From: Flavobacterium succinicans
GTDB taxonomy: Bacteria; Bacteroidota; Bacteroidia; Flavobacteriales; Flavobacteriaceae
Direction: 5' to 3'
Length of the DNA stretch: 64,000 nucleotides
NCBI RefSeq assembly: GCF_001662485.1
Contig: NZ_JMTM01000046.1
Location: 124,001 to 188,000, forward strand
Part shown: piece after piece, positions 33,203-41,748 of the stretch
Layout: every line of letters starts with the position of its first letter
How positions within the stretch are numbered: position 1 is the stretch's first letter
Position numbers and translations under genes: made by a program
The notes under the pieces: model-generated
Databases searched by the model: none
Told to the model about the DNA's origin: nothing
The model's input: only the letters and a program-made list of their open reading frames with translations

Positions 33203-34318
33203 ATGATTAAATATAACAAAATCAAAGCTAACTATTTAATGCTTGTTTTATCATTTTTATTTAATTCGTGTATTGGACAAATTACAGAATCAATACCAGT
33301 TAACATTACAAGAATTCATAAAGATAGTATTAGTCTAAAGGCAGAAATGCAACCTGAATATAGAAATAGTGTACATGATAAAGATTACCAAGGAAACCAA
33401 ATAAGTGGTGTTATTCGAACTGTTTTTCAAGACAGCAAAGGAAATTTTTGGTTTGGCACACAAAATGGTCTTTGTCGTTATGATAAGAATGGACTTGTTT
33501 ATTTTGTACTTAAAGATTCTACTGGACAAAAAGTAGTAGTTTATGCTATTCTTGAAGATAAAATTGGAAATATCTGGATAGGTTATGATCGTGGCATTGC
33601 AAAATTTGATGGGAACTATTTTACCATGTATTATGAAAATGGAACCAAGAGAATTGGTGGTCTTTGGAGTATGACAATGGATAAAAAAGGAATACTTTGG
33701 GTAGGAACTACTCAAGGTGTTTATAGCTTTGATGGAGAGAAATTTTCTCCGTTTGAAATTCCTGAAGGAAAGATAAATCCCGATGTGGGAATTAGTACAA
33801 CCAAAATGATTCATTCCATTATAGAAGACAGTAAAGGTAAAATGTGGTTTGCAACCAACGGAGGTGTATATATTTATGATGGAACTACGTTAACCAACAT
33901 TTCTGAAAAAGAAGGGCTCAAATCTAATTTTGTGGGTCAAATAATTGAAAGTAAAGAGGGCTACTTTTGGATTTCGACTTCCAAAGGGTTGTGTAAATAC
34001 AATGGAGAGACTGTTATAAATGTAACTGAAAATCTTTTTAACCAAAATGATATTGGTATTGGTTGCATTTTTGAAGATAAAAACGGTACACTTTGGTTTA
34101 ATGCCAACAAACGTGATATTTATAGTTACAGCAACAAAGTATTCACTAAAATTGAAAGTAAAGAAGGTGAATTTAAACCTTTCCCATTTACTATTTATCA
34201 AGATAAACAAGAACGCATTTGGTTTGTGGGTCTTAAAGGTGCTTATCGCTTAGAGAACAATACTTTTATAAATGTAAACAGAAATGGGCCTTGGTAAAAT
34301 TGAAAACGAACGCACAAC
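33157..34318. repeat. inverted repeat enclosing the propeller unit
   Basis: GTTGTGCGT (33157-33165) and ACGCACAAC (34310-34318) are complementary at 9 of 9 positions. They lie 38 bases before the start and 13 bases after the stop of the gene inside. Confidence 0.65.
33203..34297 (+). CDS. lipoprotein made of a two-component-regulator-type propeller
   Basis: This is a lipoprotein of 364 residues (signal ending LSFLFNSC). The mature part is seven Reg_prop-type repeats of about 40 residues, each with a D..G..WFGT..GL..YD motif (for example DSKGNFWFGTQNGLCRYD, DKIGNIWIGYDRGIAKFD, DKKGILWVGTTQGVYSFD, DSKGKMWFATNGGVYIYD). Seven repeats make one complete beta-propeller. In hybrid two-component sensors this domain precedes a kinase; here it stands free without kinase or DNA-binding part. 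I start it at ATG 33203; the frame upstream is separator DNA. It is the last unit of the array. Confidence 0.8.
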   Translation: MIKYNKIKANYLMLVLSFLFNSCIGQITESIPVNITRIHKDSISLKAEMQPEYRNSVHDKDYQGNQISGVIRTVFQDSKGNFWFGTQNGLCRYDKNGLVYFVLKDSTGQKVVVYAILEDKIGNIWIGYDRGIAKFDGNYFTMYYENGTKRIGGLWSMTMDKKGILWVGTTQGVYSFDGEKFSPFEIPEGKINPDVGISTTKMIHSIIEDSKGKMWFATNGGVYIYDGTTLTNISEKEGLKSNFVGQIIESKEGYFWISTSKGLCKYNGETVINVTENLFNQNDIGIGCIFEDKNGTLWFNANKRDIYSYSNKVFTKIESKEGEFKPFPFTIYQDKQERIWFVGLKGAYRLENNTFINVNRNGPW

Positions 34319-34377
34319 AGCTATAGCAGTTGCACAACTCTCTTCAAAAAGTAAAATTTCAAGATAACTTAAAAAAC

Positions 34378-34407
34378 AACCTCGTTTAAGAATATTTAAG
34401 CGAGGTT
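34378..34407 (+). terminator. terminator at the end of the second array
   Basis: AACCTCGTTTAA and TTTAAGCGAGGTT form a stem with an internal mismatch and a short loop, followed by TTATTTTT. Confidence 0.8.
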
Positions 34408-34530
34408 TATTTTTAGTTGAAGTCTTCAAAATGGAAAGTTCTTAAACGCAAGCCATAGTATTTGCAACGCGGTTCATTAAAACAGTACTATTGTGTAACT
34501 GATGTTGTTTTTTTTCTGTTCTGAAAACCA

Positions 34531-34649
34531 AACGTTCTCGCTTAGCCCCGATGGGAGCGGCATCCTTGCTAGGCGGGGTTCGCCTAGCAAGATATAGCGT
34601 ACAGCGGGACGACTCGTGTGGGAAAGTCGGTGTGGCTGCTCCTAAAAAT
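34531..34649 (+). repeat. dispersed hairpin element, copy 4
   Basis: The edges TTAGCCCCGATGGGAGCGGC and GCTGCTCCTAAAAA match the other copies. The inner hairpin CTTGCTAGGCG with CGCCTAGCAAG (34564-34590) is a perfect 11-bp stem different from that of copies 1 to 3. Confidence 0.78.
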
Positions 34650-34736
34650 TCAAACAATCATTAGAGTTTGTAAGGTCGATAAAATAGCCGTTGGGCGCTT
34701 GCTGTGAATTGCGGTTATTTTCCTTATTTTTGGCGT

Positions 34737-35900
34737 ATGACTTCAGAGGCTACGGTTCAATACGATTATATTTTTACTGGGGCGGGCTTGGCGGCTTTGA
34801 TGACGGCGTACAAAATGGTGTCGTCTCCTGCTTTCCAAGACCAAACCCTTTTGTTACTCGACGAAGATGCCAAAAAGGCGAATGATCGTACTTGGTGTTT
34901 TTGGAGTACTTCGCCCAGTATTTGGGATGGCGCTGTGGCGAAACATTGGGACGTGGCTTGGTTTGCTTCGGAAGCGTACAGTCGGGATTTGCCTTTGCAG
35001 CCGTATCGCTATCAAATGATTCGCGGCATTGATTTTTACCAGCAAGTGTTCGCTTTGTTGCAGCAACATCCGAGGGTGACTTTTGTGCAGGAAAAAGTAA
35101 CCGACATAGAAGAAACCGAACAGCAAATTTTTGTAAAAACTACGGAAGCGGTTTATTTCGGAAAGCGCGTGTTGAACAGTATTTACAATCCTACTTTGGT
35201 GGCGCATCAAAACGAATATCCTGTGCTGCAACAGCATTTTGTGGGGTGGTTTGTGCAAACGAAAGAGCCCGTTTTTACGGCTGAAAAACCGACGTTTATG
35301 GATTTTTCGGTGGCGCAAAAAGGGAATACGCGTTTTATGTATGTGTTGCCGACTTCGGCTACCGAGGCTTTGGTGGAATATACGCTTTTTTCGGCCAACC
35401 TCTTGCCCAAAGCCGAATATGAAACCGCCATCAAAGACTACTTACAGCAACTCGGTGTGACGAGTTATACCATACAAGAAAAAGAGCAGGGGAGCATTCC
35501 AATGACTTGTTATCCGTTTTGGAAAGCGAATACCAAGAATGTCCTGAACATCGGCACGGCTGGAGGTTGGACCAAAGCGAGTACGGGCTATACTTTTAGG
35601 AATTCGGACAAAAAATCGGATGCGTTAGTACGCTTTTTGCAACTCGATTTGCCTTTTACCTCCTTGGGAAAAAGAACTAAATTTTGGTGGTACGATTTGT
35701 TGTTGTTGGATATTCTGGACCGCACGAACGAATTGGGAAGTGTCATTTTTTCAAAGCTGTTCCAAAAAGGAAAACCCGATTTGATTTTTAAATTTTTGGA
35801 TGAAGAGACTTCTTTTTTCGAGGACCTACAAGTAATCTGGAAATGCCCAAAAGTGCCTTTTCTTAAGGCGTTGGTGAGGGTGGTGTTTCGATTGAAATAG
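34737..35900 (+). CDS. crtY: lycopene beta-cyclase, CrtY type
   Basis: This is a flavoenzyme of 387 residues that closes both ends of lycopene to give beta-carotene, the step before zeaxanthin in yellow flavobacteria. The N-terminal dinucleotide fold is YDYIFTGAGLAALMTAYKM, followed by LLLLDEDAKKANDRTWCFWS, where DRTWCFW is the CrtY hallmark. The later IGTAGGWTKASTGYTF is also typical. ATG 34737 directly follows the -7 box at 34725-34732, so the leader is a few bases only. Other carotenoid genes are not in the window. Confidence 0.9.
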   Translation: MTSEATVQYDYIFTGAGLAALMTAYKMVSSPAFQDQTLLLLDEDAKKANDRTWCFWSTSPSIWDGAVAKHWDVAWFASEAYSRDLPLQPYRYQMIRGIDFYQQVFALLQQHPRVTFVQEKVTDIEETEQQIFVKTTEAVYFGKRVLNSIYNPTLVAHQNEYPVLQQHFVGWFVQTKEPVFTAEKPTFMDFSVAQKGNTRFMYVLPTSATEALVEYTLFSANLLPKAEYETAIKDYLQQLGVTSYTIQEKEQGSIPMTCYPFWKANTKNVLNIGTAGGWTKASTGYTFRNSDKKSDALVRFLQLDLPFTSLGKRTKFWWYDLLLLDILDRTNELGSVIFSKLFQKGKPDLIFKFLDEETSFFEDLQVIWKCPKVPFLKALVRVVFRLK

Positions 35901-35902
35901 TT

Positions 35903-36140
35903 TTTTTAACCGCAAAGCGCGCAAAGGTTTACGCAAGGGACGCAAAGTTTTAATCTGTGTAAATCTGTGAAATCTGTGTCTTTTTACCGCAAAGGCGCAA
36001 AGTTTTATCTGTGAAATTTGTGTAATCTGTGTCATTTAACTGCAAAGAACGAAAGGGTTTAATTCGTGAAATTCGTGTTTTTTAGCGCTATGACGCAAGC
36101 TTTTAATTTTAATTTGTGTCAATTCTTGAAATTCGTGTTT
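35903..36140. repeat. low-complexity word repeats
   Basis: Short words recur many times: CCGCAAAG.CGCAAAG, AATCTGTG, GAAATCTGTGTC and GAAATTCGTG. They look like slippage or repeated insertion of short units. The same words (GAATTCGTGGC) appear at 3711 and 41642. Confidence 0.6.
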
Positions 36141-36161
36141 CTTTCTTTACATTTGCAACAG

Positions 36162-36506
36162 ATGACAAACAAAGCTTTCATATCGAGGATCTTTTTGCTG
36201 ATTTTGTTGGCGACGATGGTTTTTCAAACCAAGCACAGTTATGCCCATTTGATAGAGCAGCTAGAAGCTCCAATTTGTCATCACGAAAACACGACTTCAA
36301 AAAAACAAATCACACACGCGCACCATTATGCGCAACCTTGTTCGGTTTGTGCTTATTCTGTTAACAGTTTCTTACCGCCTTCTTCCTTTTTTTGGGAAAA
36401 TAGCGAGGCTGTAACCTATAGTAAAACGACTAAGTTTTATCTATCTTCAACCTTTACTTTCTATTCAGGAAGTTTATTTGCGTTACGGGCACCGCCTGTA
36501 GTATAG
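36162..36506 (+). CDS. small His/Cys-rich secreted protein
   Basis: This 114-residue protein has a signal-like start (FISRIFLLILLATMVFQT). The mature part holds possible metal ligands: ICHHE, THAHHYAQPCSVC. I choose ATG 36162 because TACATTTG, a -7 box, lies directly upstream; the longer frame runs through low-complexity repeats. Proteins of this kind commonly precede metal-type TonB receptors in Flavobacteria. Zinc or copper binding is my inference. Confidence 0.65.
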   Translation: MTNKAFISRIFLLILLATMVFQTKHSYAHLIEQLEAPICHHENTTSKKQITHAHHYAQPCSVCAYSVNSFLPPSSFFWENSEAVTYSKTTKFYLSSTFTFYSGSLFALRAPPVV

Positions 36507-36661
36507 CTTTTTTAGGAAGTGAACGGACCTTTTGGTAGTCTATAATTTGTGATTAAAGCACATTTTGTAGTCAATTCAATAGCGTTTATCTCACTTCAAA
36601 ACGTCATTTTCGAGACTAGAGAATGGCGATAATCCTATTTTAATTTTTTTTGAATATCAAA

Positions 36662-39049
36662 ATGCGAGCAAAAAGCTATAGTGTTTTCGTGTTCTTTTGG
36701 TTTACGGCTTTGGTTTTTTCACAAAACAAACTAAGCGGTACCATTACTACTGAAACGAAAAAAAACCTTGAAGGTTGTCACGTACACATTGGAAATAAAA
36801 CGGTAAACACCAACAAAAATGGGTTTTACGAAATCAAAGACGTGCCTTCTGGTACGTTGAAGGTTTCGCTGTCCTTTGTGGGTTATCAAACTATTGACAC
36901 GGTGATTACATTGACATCTGATAGGGAATTGAATTTTGTTATGAAGCAAAATACAGAGGCTTTGTATGAAGTTTTGGTGAAACAAAAAAACACGACACCC
37001 AATCAGTCGGTGCTGGAACAAAAAGTAAAAGCAGCCACGATTGAGAAGTTTAGTAATCAGTCCTTGGGCGATGTTTTGCAAGAAGTAGCAGGAGTTTCAG
37101 GTTTAAAGACAGGAAGCACCGTGGTGAAACCTATTGTAAATGGTATGTTCGGAAGCCGAGTGCCAATCATTAATAACAATGTCCGGATGCAAGACCAAGA
37201 ATGGGGAACAGAACACGCTCCCAATTTTGACATCAATGCTGCGGGAAAAATAACAGTGATTAAAGGCGCTTCAGGCTTACAATACGGTGGCGACGCTGTG
37301 GGAGGTTTGGTAATTTTAGAACCGATTCAAGTCCGAAAAGACACCTTGTTTGGAAGAACGATGCTCAATTTGGCTTCCAACGGAAGAGGTGGGTCGGTCA
37401 CTACAAGTTTACACAAAGGGAATGACCTAGGTTGGAGTTGGAACGTACTCGGCACCTTCAAATATATGGGAGATCGTGAAGCACCCGATTATGTTTTGTC
37501 GAATACAGGCAACCGTGAATCAAATTTTACGGGCGATGTAAAGTATACTGGAAAACACTATTTCCTGTCAGGATTTTATAGTTATTACAATGCCACTATT
37601 GGAATTTTGAGCGCTTCGCATACGGGAAGTATCAATGATTTGTATAACTCAATCAATAACCAAAAACCTTCGGTAATCAATGATTTTACCTATACTATCG
37701 ACAATCCAAAACAAGAGGTGCAACACCATTTGGCAAAGTTGAATTATCAGTACTATTTTGATGAAACGGCTTCTCTTTCTTCGCAATATTCTTTTCAATT
37801 CAATAAACGATTGGAATTTGATGTAAGAAGAGGTTCCTTTAATAATCTAGCGGCTTTGGATTTGGAATTGTCTACACACAATTTGAATGTAGATTTCAAG
37901 AAAACCTACCACGATTGGCATTTGAAATCAGGAATAAATGCAGGTTTCCAAAATAACTTTGCCAGTCCTGCCACGGGTATTCGTCCGTTGATTCCAAATT
38001 ATGAGAAGCTAGATGCTGGAATTTACGGAATTGCGAGTGTTTCTTTATCAGACGGTTTGGTTTTAGATGGTGGTTTGCGCTATGACTTTTCAAAAGTAGA
38101 TGCCAAAAAGTTTTATTTCAAAAGTAGATGGACCGAAAGAGGTTATGATGTTCTTTTTCCACAATTTGTGGTAAGAGAGGTGGGAGACCAAATTTTGGCG
38201 CACCCTAATTTTACCTTCCATAACCTATCGGCTAGTCTTGGTTTTAGAAAAACGTTTGACAAGCAATGGGATTGGTATACCAATATTAGTTTGGCGACCC
38301 GTAACCCAAATCCATCGGAATTTTTCAGTGATGGATTGCATCACTCTACAGGAATCATTGAATTGGGGGATTTGGCGTTAAAGAAAGAGCAATCACTAAA
38401 ATTGTCCACTACATTGCAAAAAGCTTGGACAGCTTTTTCATTCGAAATCAATCCCTACATCCATACGGTACAAAACTATATGTTCCTTCGTCCTGTTGGT
38501 GCCGAAACGACTATTCGTGGTGCCTTTCCCGTTTGGGAATACCAACAAACCAAAGCGCTTTTAGGTGGTGTTGATGTACAAACCAATTGGACTATTTCTT
38601 CGCAATGGCAACATCGTTTTACAATGGCTTACATCAAAGGGAATGATCTAGACAATGACGAGCCGTTGATCGATATGCCTCCTTTTCATTTTACCAATAC
38701 CATCGAATTCAAGAAAAAAGAATGGCATGAGTTATTGTTGGAGTTAAAGAGTGAGGTTGTGATGAGACAACAGTCGTTTCCCAACAACAATTTCGACATT
38801 AACTTAGTGGATAGCGACGGGAATCTATCGCCAGCTTTATTAGATATCAGCACGCCGCCAGCGGGGTATCATTTGCTTCATTTTTACAGTGAAATGAAAT
38901 TCCATACGTTTTACAAAACCACGACTACACTTGGGTTTTCTGTTCAAAATATATTCAATACAAATTATAGGGATTATCTCAACCGCCAACGCTTCTTCGC
39001 AGATGAAGTAGGGCGCAATTTTCAAATACAAATCAAATTTAATTACTAA
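36662..39049 (+). CDS. TonB-dependent receptor, ZnuD-like
   Basis: This is an outer-membrane receptor of 795 residues: signal peptide, carboxypeptidase-regulatory-like domain (about 20-105), plug, barrel. The plug reads VNGMFGSRVPIINNNVRMQD, then EWGTEHAPNFDINAAGKITV and IKGASGLQYGGDAVGG, the order and His position seen in ZnuD-type zinc receptors. It ends in FQIQIKFNY. The start is ATG 36662; a TTG 12 bases upstream is in frame but less likely. It lies between a His/Cys-rich protein and a lipoprotein paralogous to one in the Zur-type operon, so zinc is the most likely cargo. Confidence 0.85.
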   Translation: MRAKSYSVFVFFWFTALVFSQNKLSGTITTETKKNLEGCHVHIGNKTVNTNKNGFYEIKDVPSGTLKVSLSFVGYQTIDTVITLTSDRELNFVMKQNTEALYEVLVKQKNTTPNQSVLEQKVKAATIEKFSNQSLGDVLQEVAGVSGLKTGSTVVKPIVNGMFGSRVPIINNNVRMQDQEWGTEHAPNFDINAAGKITVIKGASGLQYGGDAVGGLVILEPIQVRKDTLFGRTMLNLASNGRGGSVTTSLHKGNDLGWSWNVLGTFKYMGDREAPDYVLSNTGNRESNFTGDVKYTGKHYFLSGFYSYYNATIGILSASHTGSINDLYNSINNQKPSVINDFTYTIDNPKQEVQHHLAKLNYQYYFDETASLSSQYSFQFNKRLEFDVRRGSFNNLAALDLELSTHNLNVDFKKTYHDWHLKSGINAGFQNNFASPATGIRPLIPNYEKLDAGIYGIASVSLSDGLVLDGGLRYDFSKVDAKKFYFKSRWTERGYDVLFPQFVVREVGDQILAHPNFTFHNLSASLGFRKTFDKQWDWYTNISLATRNPNPSEFFSDGLHHSTGIIELGDLALKKEQSLKLSTTLQKAWTAFSFEINPYIHTVQNYMFLRPVGAETTIRGAFPVWEYQQTKALLGGVDVQTNWTISSQWQHRFTMAYIKGNDLDNDEPLIDMPPFHFTNTIEFKKKEWHELLLELKSEVVMRQQSFPNNNFDINLVDSDGNLSPALLDISTPPAGYHLLHFYSEMKFHTFYKTTTTLGFSVQNIFNTNYRDYLNRQRFFADEVGRNFQIQIKFNY

Positions 39050-39070
39050 TTACAACTTAATTTAAATCCA

Positions 39071-39631
39071 ATGAAAAATTCAAAAATTTTAGCTTTAGCC
39101 TTACTTACGGTACTTTCTTTTTCTTCTTGTAACAATGATGATCCGGAAGTAGTAAATGAAGAAGAAGTAATCACTACGGTTACCACAACACTTACTGCAG
39201 GGAGCTCTGTTATTACGCTAACCTCAAGAGATTTAGATGGTGATGGCCCTAATGCACCAGTAGTGACCGCTTCAGGAGATTTAAAAATCAATACTACCTA
39301 TAACGGGGCGACTACTTTCTTAAACGAAACTGTTAAACCTGCTGACGATATTACGGCTGAGGTAAAAGAAGAAGGGGATGACCACCAATTGTTTTATCAA
39401 GCGCCAGCAGCTGTTGGAACTTTCACTTACGGAGATACTGATAAAAACGGAAAACCAATTGGTTTGGTTTTTACTTTGAAAACAGGTACAGCGGCTACTA
39501 CAGGTAATATTACCGTAGTTTTAAGACACCTACCAGCTAAAAGTGCTTCAGGTGTGGCTACAGGAGACATCACTAATGCTGGTGGAGCCACAGATGCTTC
39601 AGTTACTTTTCCAGTTAAGGTAGTGAACTAG
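39071..39631 (+). CDS. lipoprotein of the second zinc-type locus
   Basis: This is a 186-residue lipoprotein (signal ending LSFSSC, then NNDDPE). It is a paralogue of the protein at 14722: DLDGDGPNAPVV, TYNGATTFLNE, a His in DHQLFYQ, GKPIGLVF, LRHLPAKSASG and GDITNAGGATDA all align. It follows the ZnuD-like receptor by 21 bases in one operon. The acidic start of the mature part and the conserved His could bind metal; no function is proven. Confidence 0.78.
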   Translation: MKNSKILALALLTVLSFSSCNNDDPEVVNEEEVITTVTTTLTAGSSVITLTSRDLDGDGPNAPVVTASGDLKINTTYNGATTFLNETVKPADDITAEVKEEGDDHQLFYQAPAAVGTFTYGDTDKNGKPIGLVFTLKTGTAATTGNITVVLRHLPAKSASGVATGDITNAGGATDASVTFPVKVVN

Positions 39632-39652
39632 TCATTTGTCCATATAGAATGC

Positions 39653-39686
39653 TAAAAAGCGTTGCTTCTTGCAGCGCTTTTTTTTA
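39653..39686 (+). terminator. terminator after the lipoprotein gene
   Basis: AAAAAGCGTTGC and GCAGCGCTTTTTTTT form a stem with one wobble pair and a T run. Confidence 0.87.
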
Positions 39687-39863
39687 AGGGTTTGAAGGTT
39701 AGATACTGAGAATCCATTGTTTTCAATACTTTTTAAAAATAAAAAAACACATAAATTTAAAAGACATAAAATACGTTTTCGGAGTCCTAAACTTTTGCTA
39801 AAAGAGTAGCTTTTTTCTTCTGAATGATTTAAATTTGAAATATAACTCAAAAACATTGTAACG

Positions 39864-40178
39864 ATGAAAGTACAAATCAACACCGACAAAAATATCGAAG
39901 GGCACGAAAGAGTAGAAGCTTACTTTTCTGGTGAATTAGAAAAATCATTGGCTCGATTCGAAGATAAAATTACTAGAGTAGAAGTGCATTTTGGTGATGA
40001 AAACAGTAATAAATCTGGTGTAGACGACAAACGTTGTTTAATTGAAGTTCGTGTGGCCAACAGTCATCCTCTCGCGGTTACAGAACACGCCAGTAGCATC
40101 GAAAAAGCATTTCATGGGGCATTAGACAAAATCAAACGTTCGCTAACGTCTACTATCGAAAAGCAAAAAGCACATTAA
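39864..40178 (+). CDS. ribosome hibernation factor HPF/RaiA family
   Basis: This is a 104-residue protein of the short HPF/YfiA fold: VQINTDKNIEGHERVEAYFS, FEDKITRVEVHFGDEN, DDKRCLIEVRVANSHPLAVT and a helical end (SSIEKAFHGALDKIKRSLTS). Such proteins bind the ribosome decoding region in stationary phase and block or dimerise it. No C-terminal dimerisation domain is present. It stands alone and ends at a bidirectional terminator. Confidence 0.88.
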   Translation: MKVQINTDKNIEGHERVEAYFSGELEKSLARFEDKITRVEVHFGDENSNKSGVDDKRCLIEVRVANSHPLAVTEHASSIEKAFHGALDKIKRSLTSTIEKQKAH

Positions 40179-40208
40179 AATAATTTTAGCTTTGAGCTAA
40201 TTCTAAAT

Positions 40209-40242
40209 AAAAGGGCAATGTCATCAAACATTGCCCTTTTTT
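40209..40242. terminator. bidirectional terminator
   Basis: AAAAGGGCAATGT and ACATTGCCCTTTT form a 13-bp perfect stem with a CATCAA loop and T or A runs on both sides. It serves the HPF gene and the converging barrel gene. Confidence 0.92.
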
Positions 40243-40260
40243 ATGCAAAAAAAATAGATT

Positions 40261-40800
40261 TTAGAACGTAAATGATGCGCCCAATTGAATGACTTGGTTT
40301 TTAGAATCACTGTCTTTGATCACTTCTTTAAAACTGCCAATATATCTTCCGTTGATCGCTAATCCGAAAGGTAAATTTAATGACATGCCAAACGCCCATG
40401 CACTATCAAAAGTTTTGAAATCTGGATTTTGAGAACCGTTAATTTTGTCACTGACTTTAAAACCAAATTGTGGACCTGTTTCAAAACTAACAATTTTTAG
40501 TGCATACAACTTAGCCAAAATGGGCACTTGTACATAGTTTAAATCAAAATCAGAAGTGCTGGTAGTAAAACCTTGTTTGGAGAATTGAATCTCTGGTTGA
40601 ATATAAAGTAATTTGGGAACTATAGACATTTCTTTGTAAACGCCAAGATAATAGCCGTTGTTGCTTTTTATTTTACCAAAATTTCCGTCGCTAGCCGAAG
40701 AAAAATTAGCTCCTGCACGAACACCAAAACCTTGTGCAAATGAACTTTGCGATAGAGAAAATACAAGGAAAGCAAATAAAAGAGTGGGGATTGTTTTCAT
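40261..40800 (-). CDS. outer-membrane beta-barrel protein, porin family
   Basis: The protein has 179 residues from ATG 40800 (signal MKTIPTLLFAFLVFSLSQSS). The mature part is an eight-stranded small barrel of the PorT/OmpW-like type: GFGVRAGANFSS, LLYIQPEIQFSKQG, VQVPILAKLYALKI and a terminal VIQLGASFTF with the C-terminal Phe used by the BAM complex. The role is unknown. Confidence 0.82.
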   Translation of the reverse strand: MKTIPTLLFAFLVFSLSQSSFAQGFGVRAGANFSSASDGNFGKIKSNNGYYLGVYKEMSIVPKLLYIQPEIQFSKQGFTTSTSDFDLNYVQVPILAKLYALKIVSFETGPQFGFKVSDKINGSQNPDFKTFDSAWAFGMSLNLPFGLAINGRYIGSFKEVIKDSDSKNQVIQLGASFTF

Positions 40801-40952
40801 AATTTGATGGATTTGTTTCACATTTCAAAAATATATTAAAAAGAGTGACCAAGCGCGATTCTTATTGTTTTTTTAACTTTCAAACTATGGTAGTAAACAA
40901 AACTTGCTATAAAGTAGTTATTTTTGTTATTCAATTAACCTAAACACAATCT

Positions 40953-41462
40953 ATGAAAACCACACTTTCTATGGGGCTCCTTTTGGTAGCTGGACTTTTT
41001 TCCACTATGGCTCATGCTCAGCGTTCTGAAGAACAAAAAATTTCCACTACTCTCGATGCTTGGCACAAAGCAGCTGCGCAAGCTCAATTTGATGCTTATT
41101 TTGGATTAATGACCCATGATGCCATCTTTATTGGTACCGACGCGAAGGAGAATTGGAACAAAACCGCTTTTCAAGCTTTTGCAAAGCCTTATTTCGATAA
41201 AGGAAAAGCATGGAATTTTACCGCAATCGAGCGTCATATTTTTTTGGACGCCACAGGCAAATTGGCTTGGTTTGATGAGTTGTTGAGTACACAAATGAAA
41301 ATTTGTAGAGGGTCAGGTGTACTAGAAAAAATAGGAAAGGATTGGAAAATCAAACATTATGTGCTTTCTATGACGATTCCAAATGAAAACGTAGACGAAG
41401 TAGTAAAAATCAAAACACCTATAGAAGATGGAGTGATGAAGCAACTAACCGCCAAAGAATAA
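40953..41462 (+). CDS. secreted SnoaL/NTF2-like protein
   Basis: This protein has 169 residues with a signal peptide (MKTTLSMGLLLVAGLFSTMA). The mature part is the NTF2-like cone: helix ISTTLDAWHKAAAQAQFDAY, then FGLMTHDAIFIGTDAKENW and FAKPYFDKGKAWNFTA, and closing strands RHIFLDATGKLAWFDELL and GSGVLEKIGKDWKIKHYVL. It fits the SnoaL-3/DUF4440 group of small secreted proteins whose ligand is unknown. Confidence 0.8.
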   Translation: MKTTLSMGLLLVAGLFSTMAHAQRSEEQKISTTLDAWHKAAAQAQFDAYFGLMTHDAIFIGTDAKENWNKTAFQAFAKPYFDKGKAWNFTAIERHIFLDATGKLAWFDELLSTQMKICRGSGVLEKIGKDWKIKHYVLSMTIPNENVDEVVKIKTPIEDGVMKQLTAKE

Positions 41463-41748
41463 AACGTTTTGTCAGCGTATTAGCATTTAAAAAAGTTAGC
41501 CACTACCCGAGCGATAGCGAATAGGCGAAGCAATAGCACAATTTGTCACTAATTGCTATCGAAATTGATATTGAATGACACGAATACCATCAACTATAAT
41601 AATTCGTGTCATTAAAACACATTGTAATTCTTGATTTATTAGTGAATTCGTGGCGGAAATTTTATAAGTGTAGGTCCTTGTTTTTTGTGAACTAAAGCGA
41701 GCCTTCAAATTTAATTGCTTATTTTTGCACGAAATAGCAAAAAATACC

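Larger units (their letters stand above)
34298..34736. other. intergenic region closing the second array
   Basis: It holds the right arm of the last unit, a terminator (34378-34407), the fourth copy of the dispersed hairpin element (34531-34649), and a promoter before the cyclase gene: TTG at 34699-34701 and TATTTTTG at 34725-34732. No gene is seen. Confidence 0.7.

Noticed and set aside
28287..34318. Classical integron cassettes
   Set aside because: There is no integrase, and the separators do not show the RYYYAAC / GTTRRRY pair within themselves; pairing is across the gene instead. Kept as an open finding rather than a call.
36150..36161. Fourth Zur box before the His/Cys-rich gene
   Set aside because: Only the half-site GCAACA is present after the -7 box; the second half does not match.
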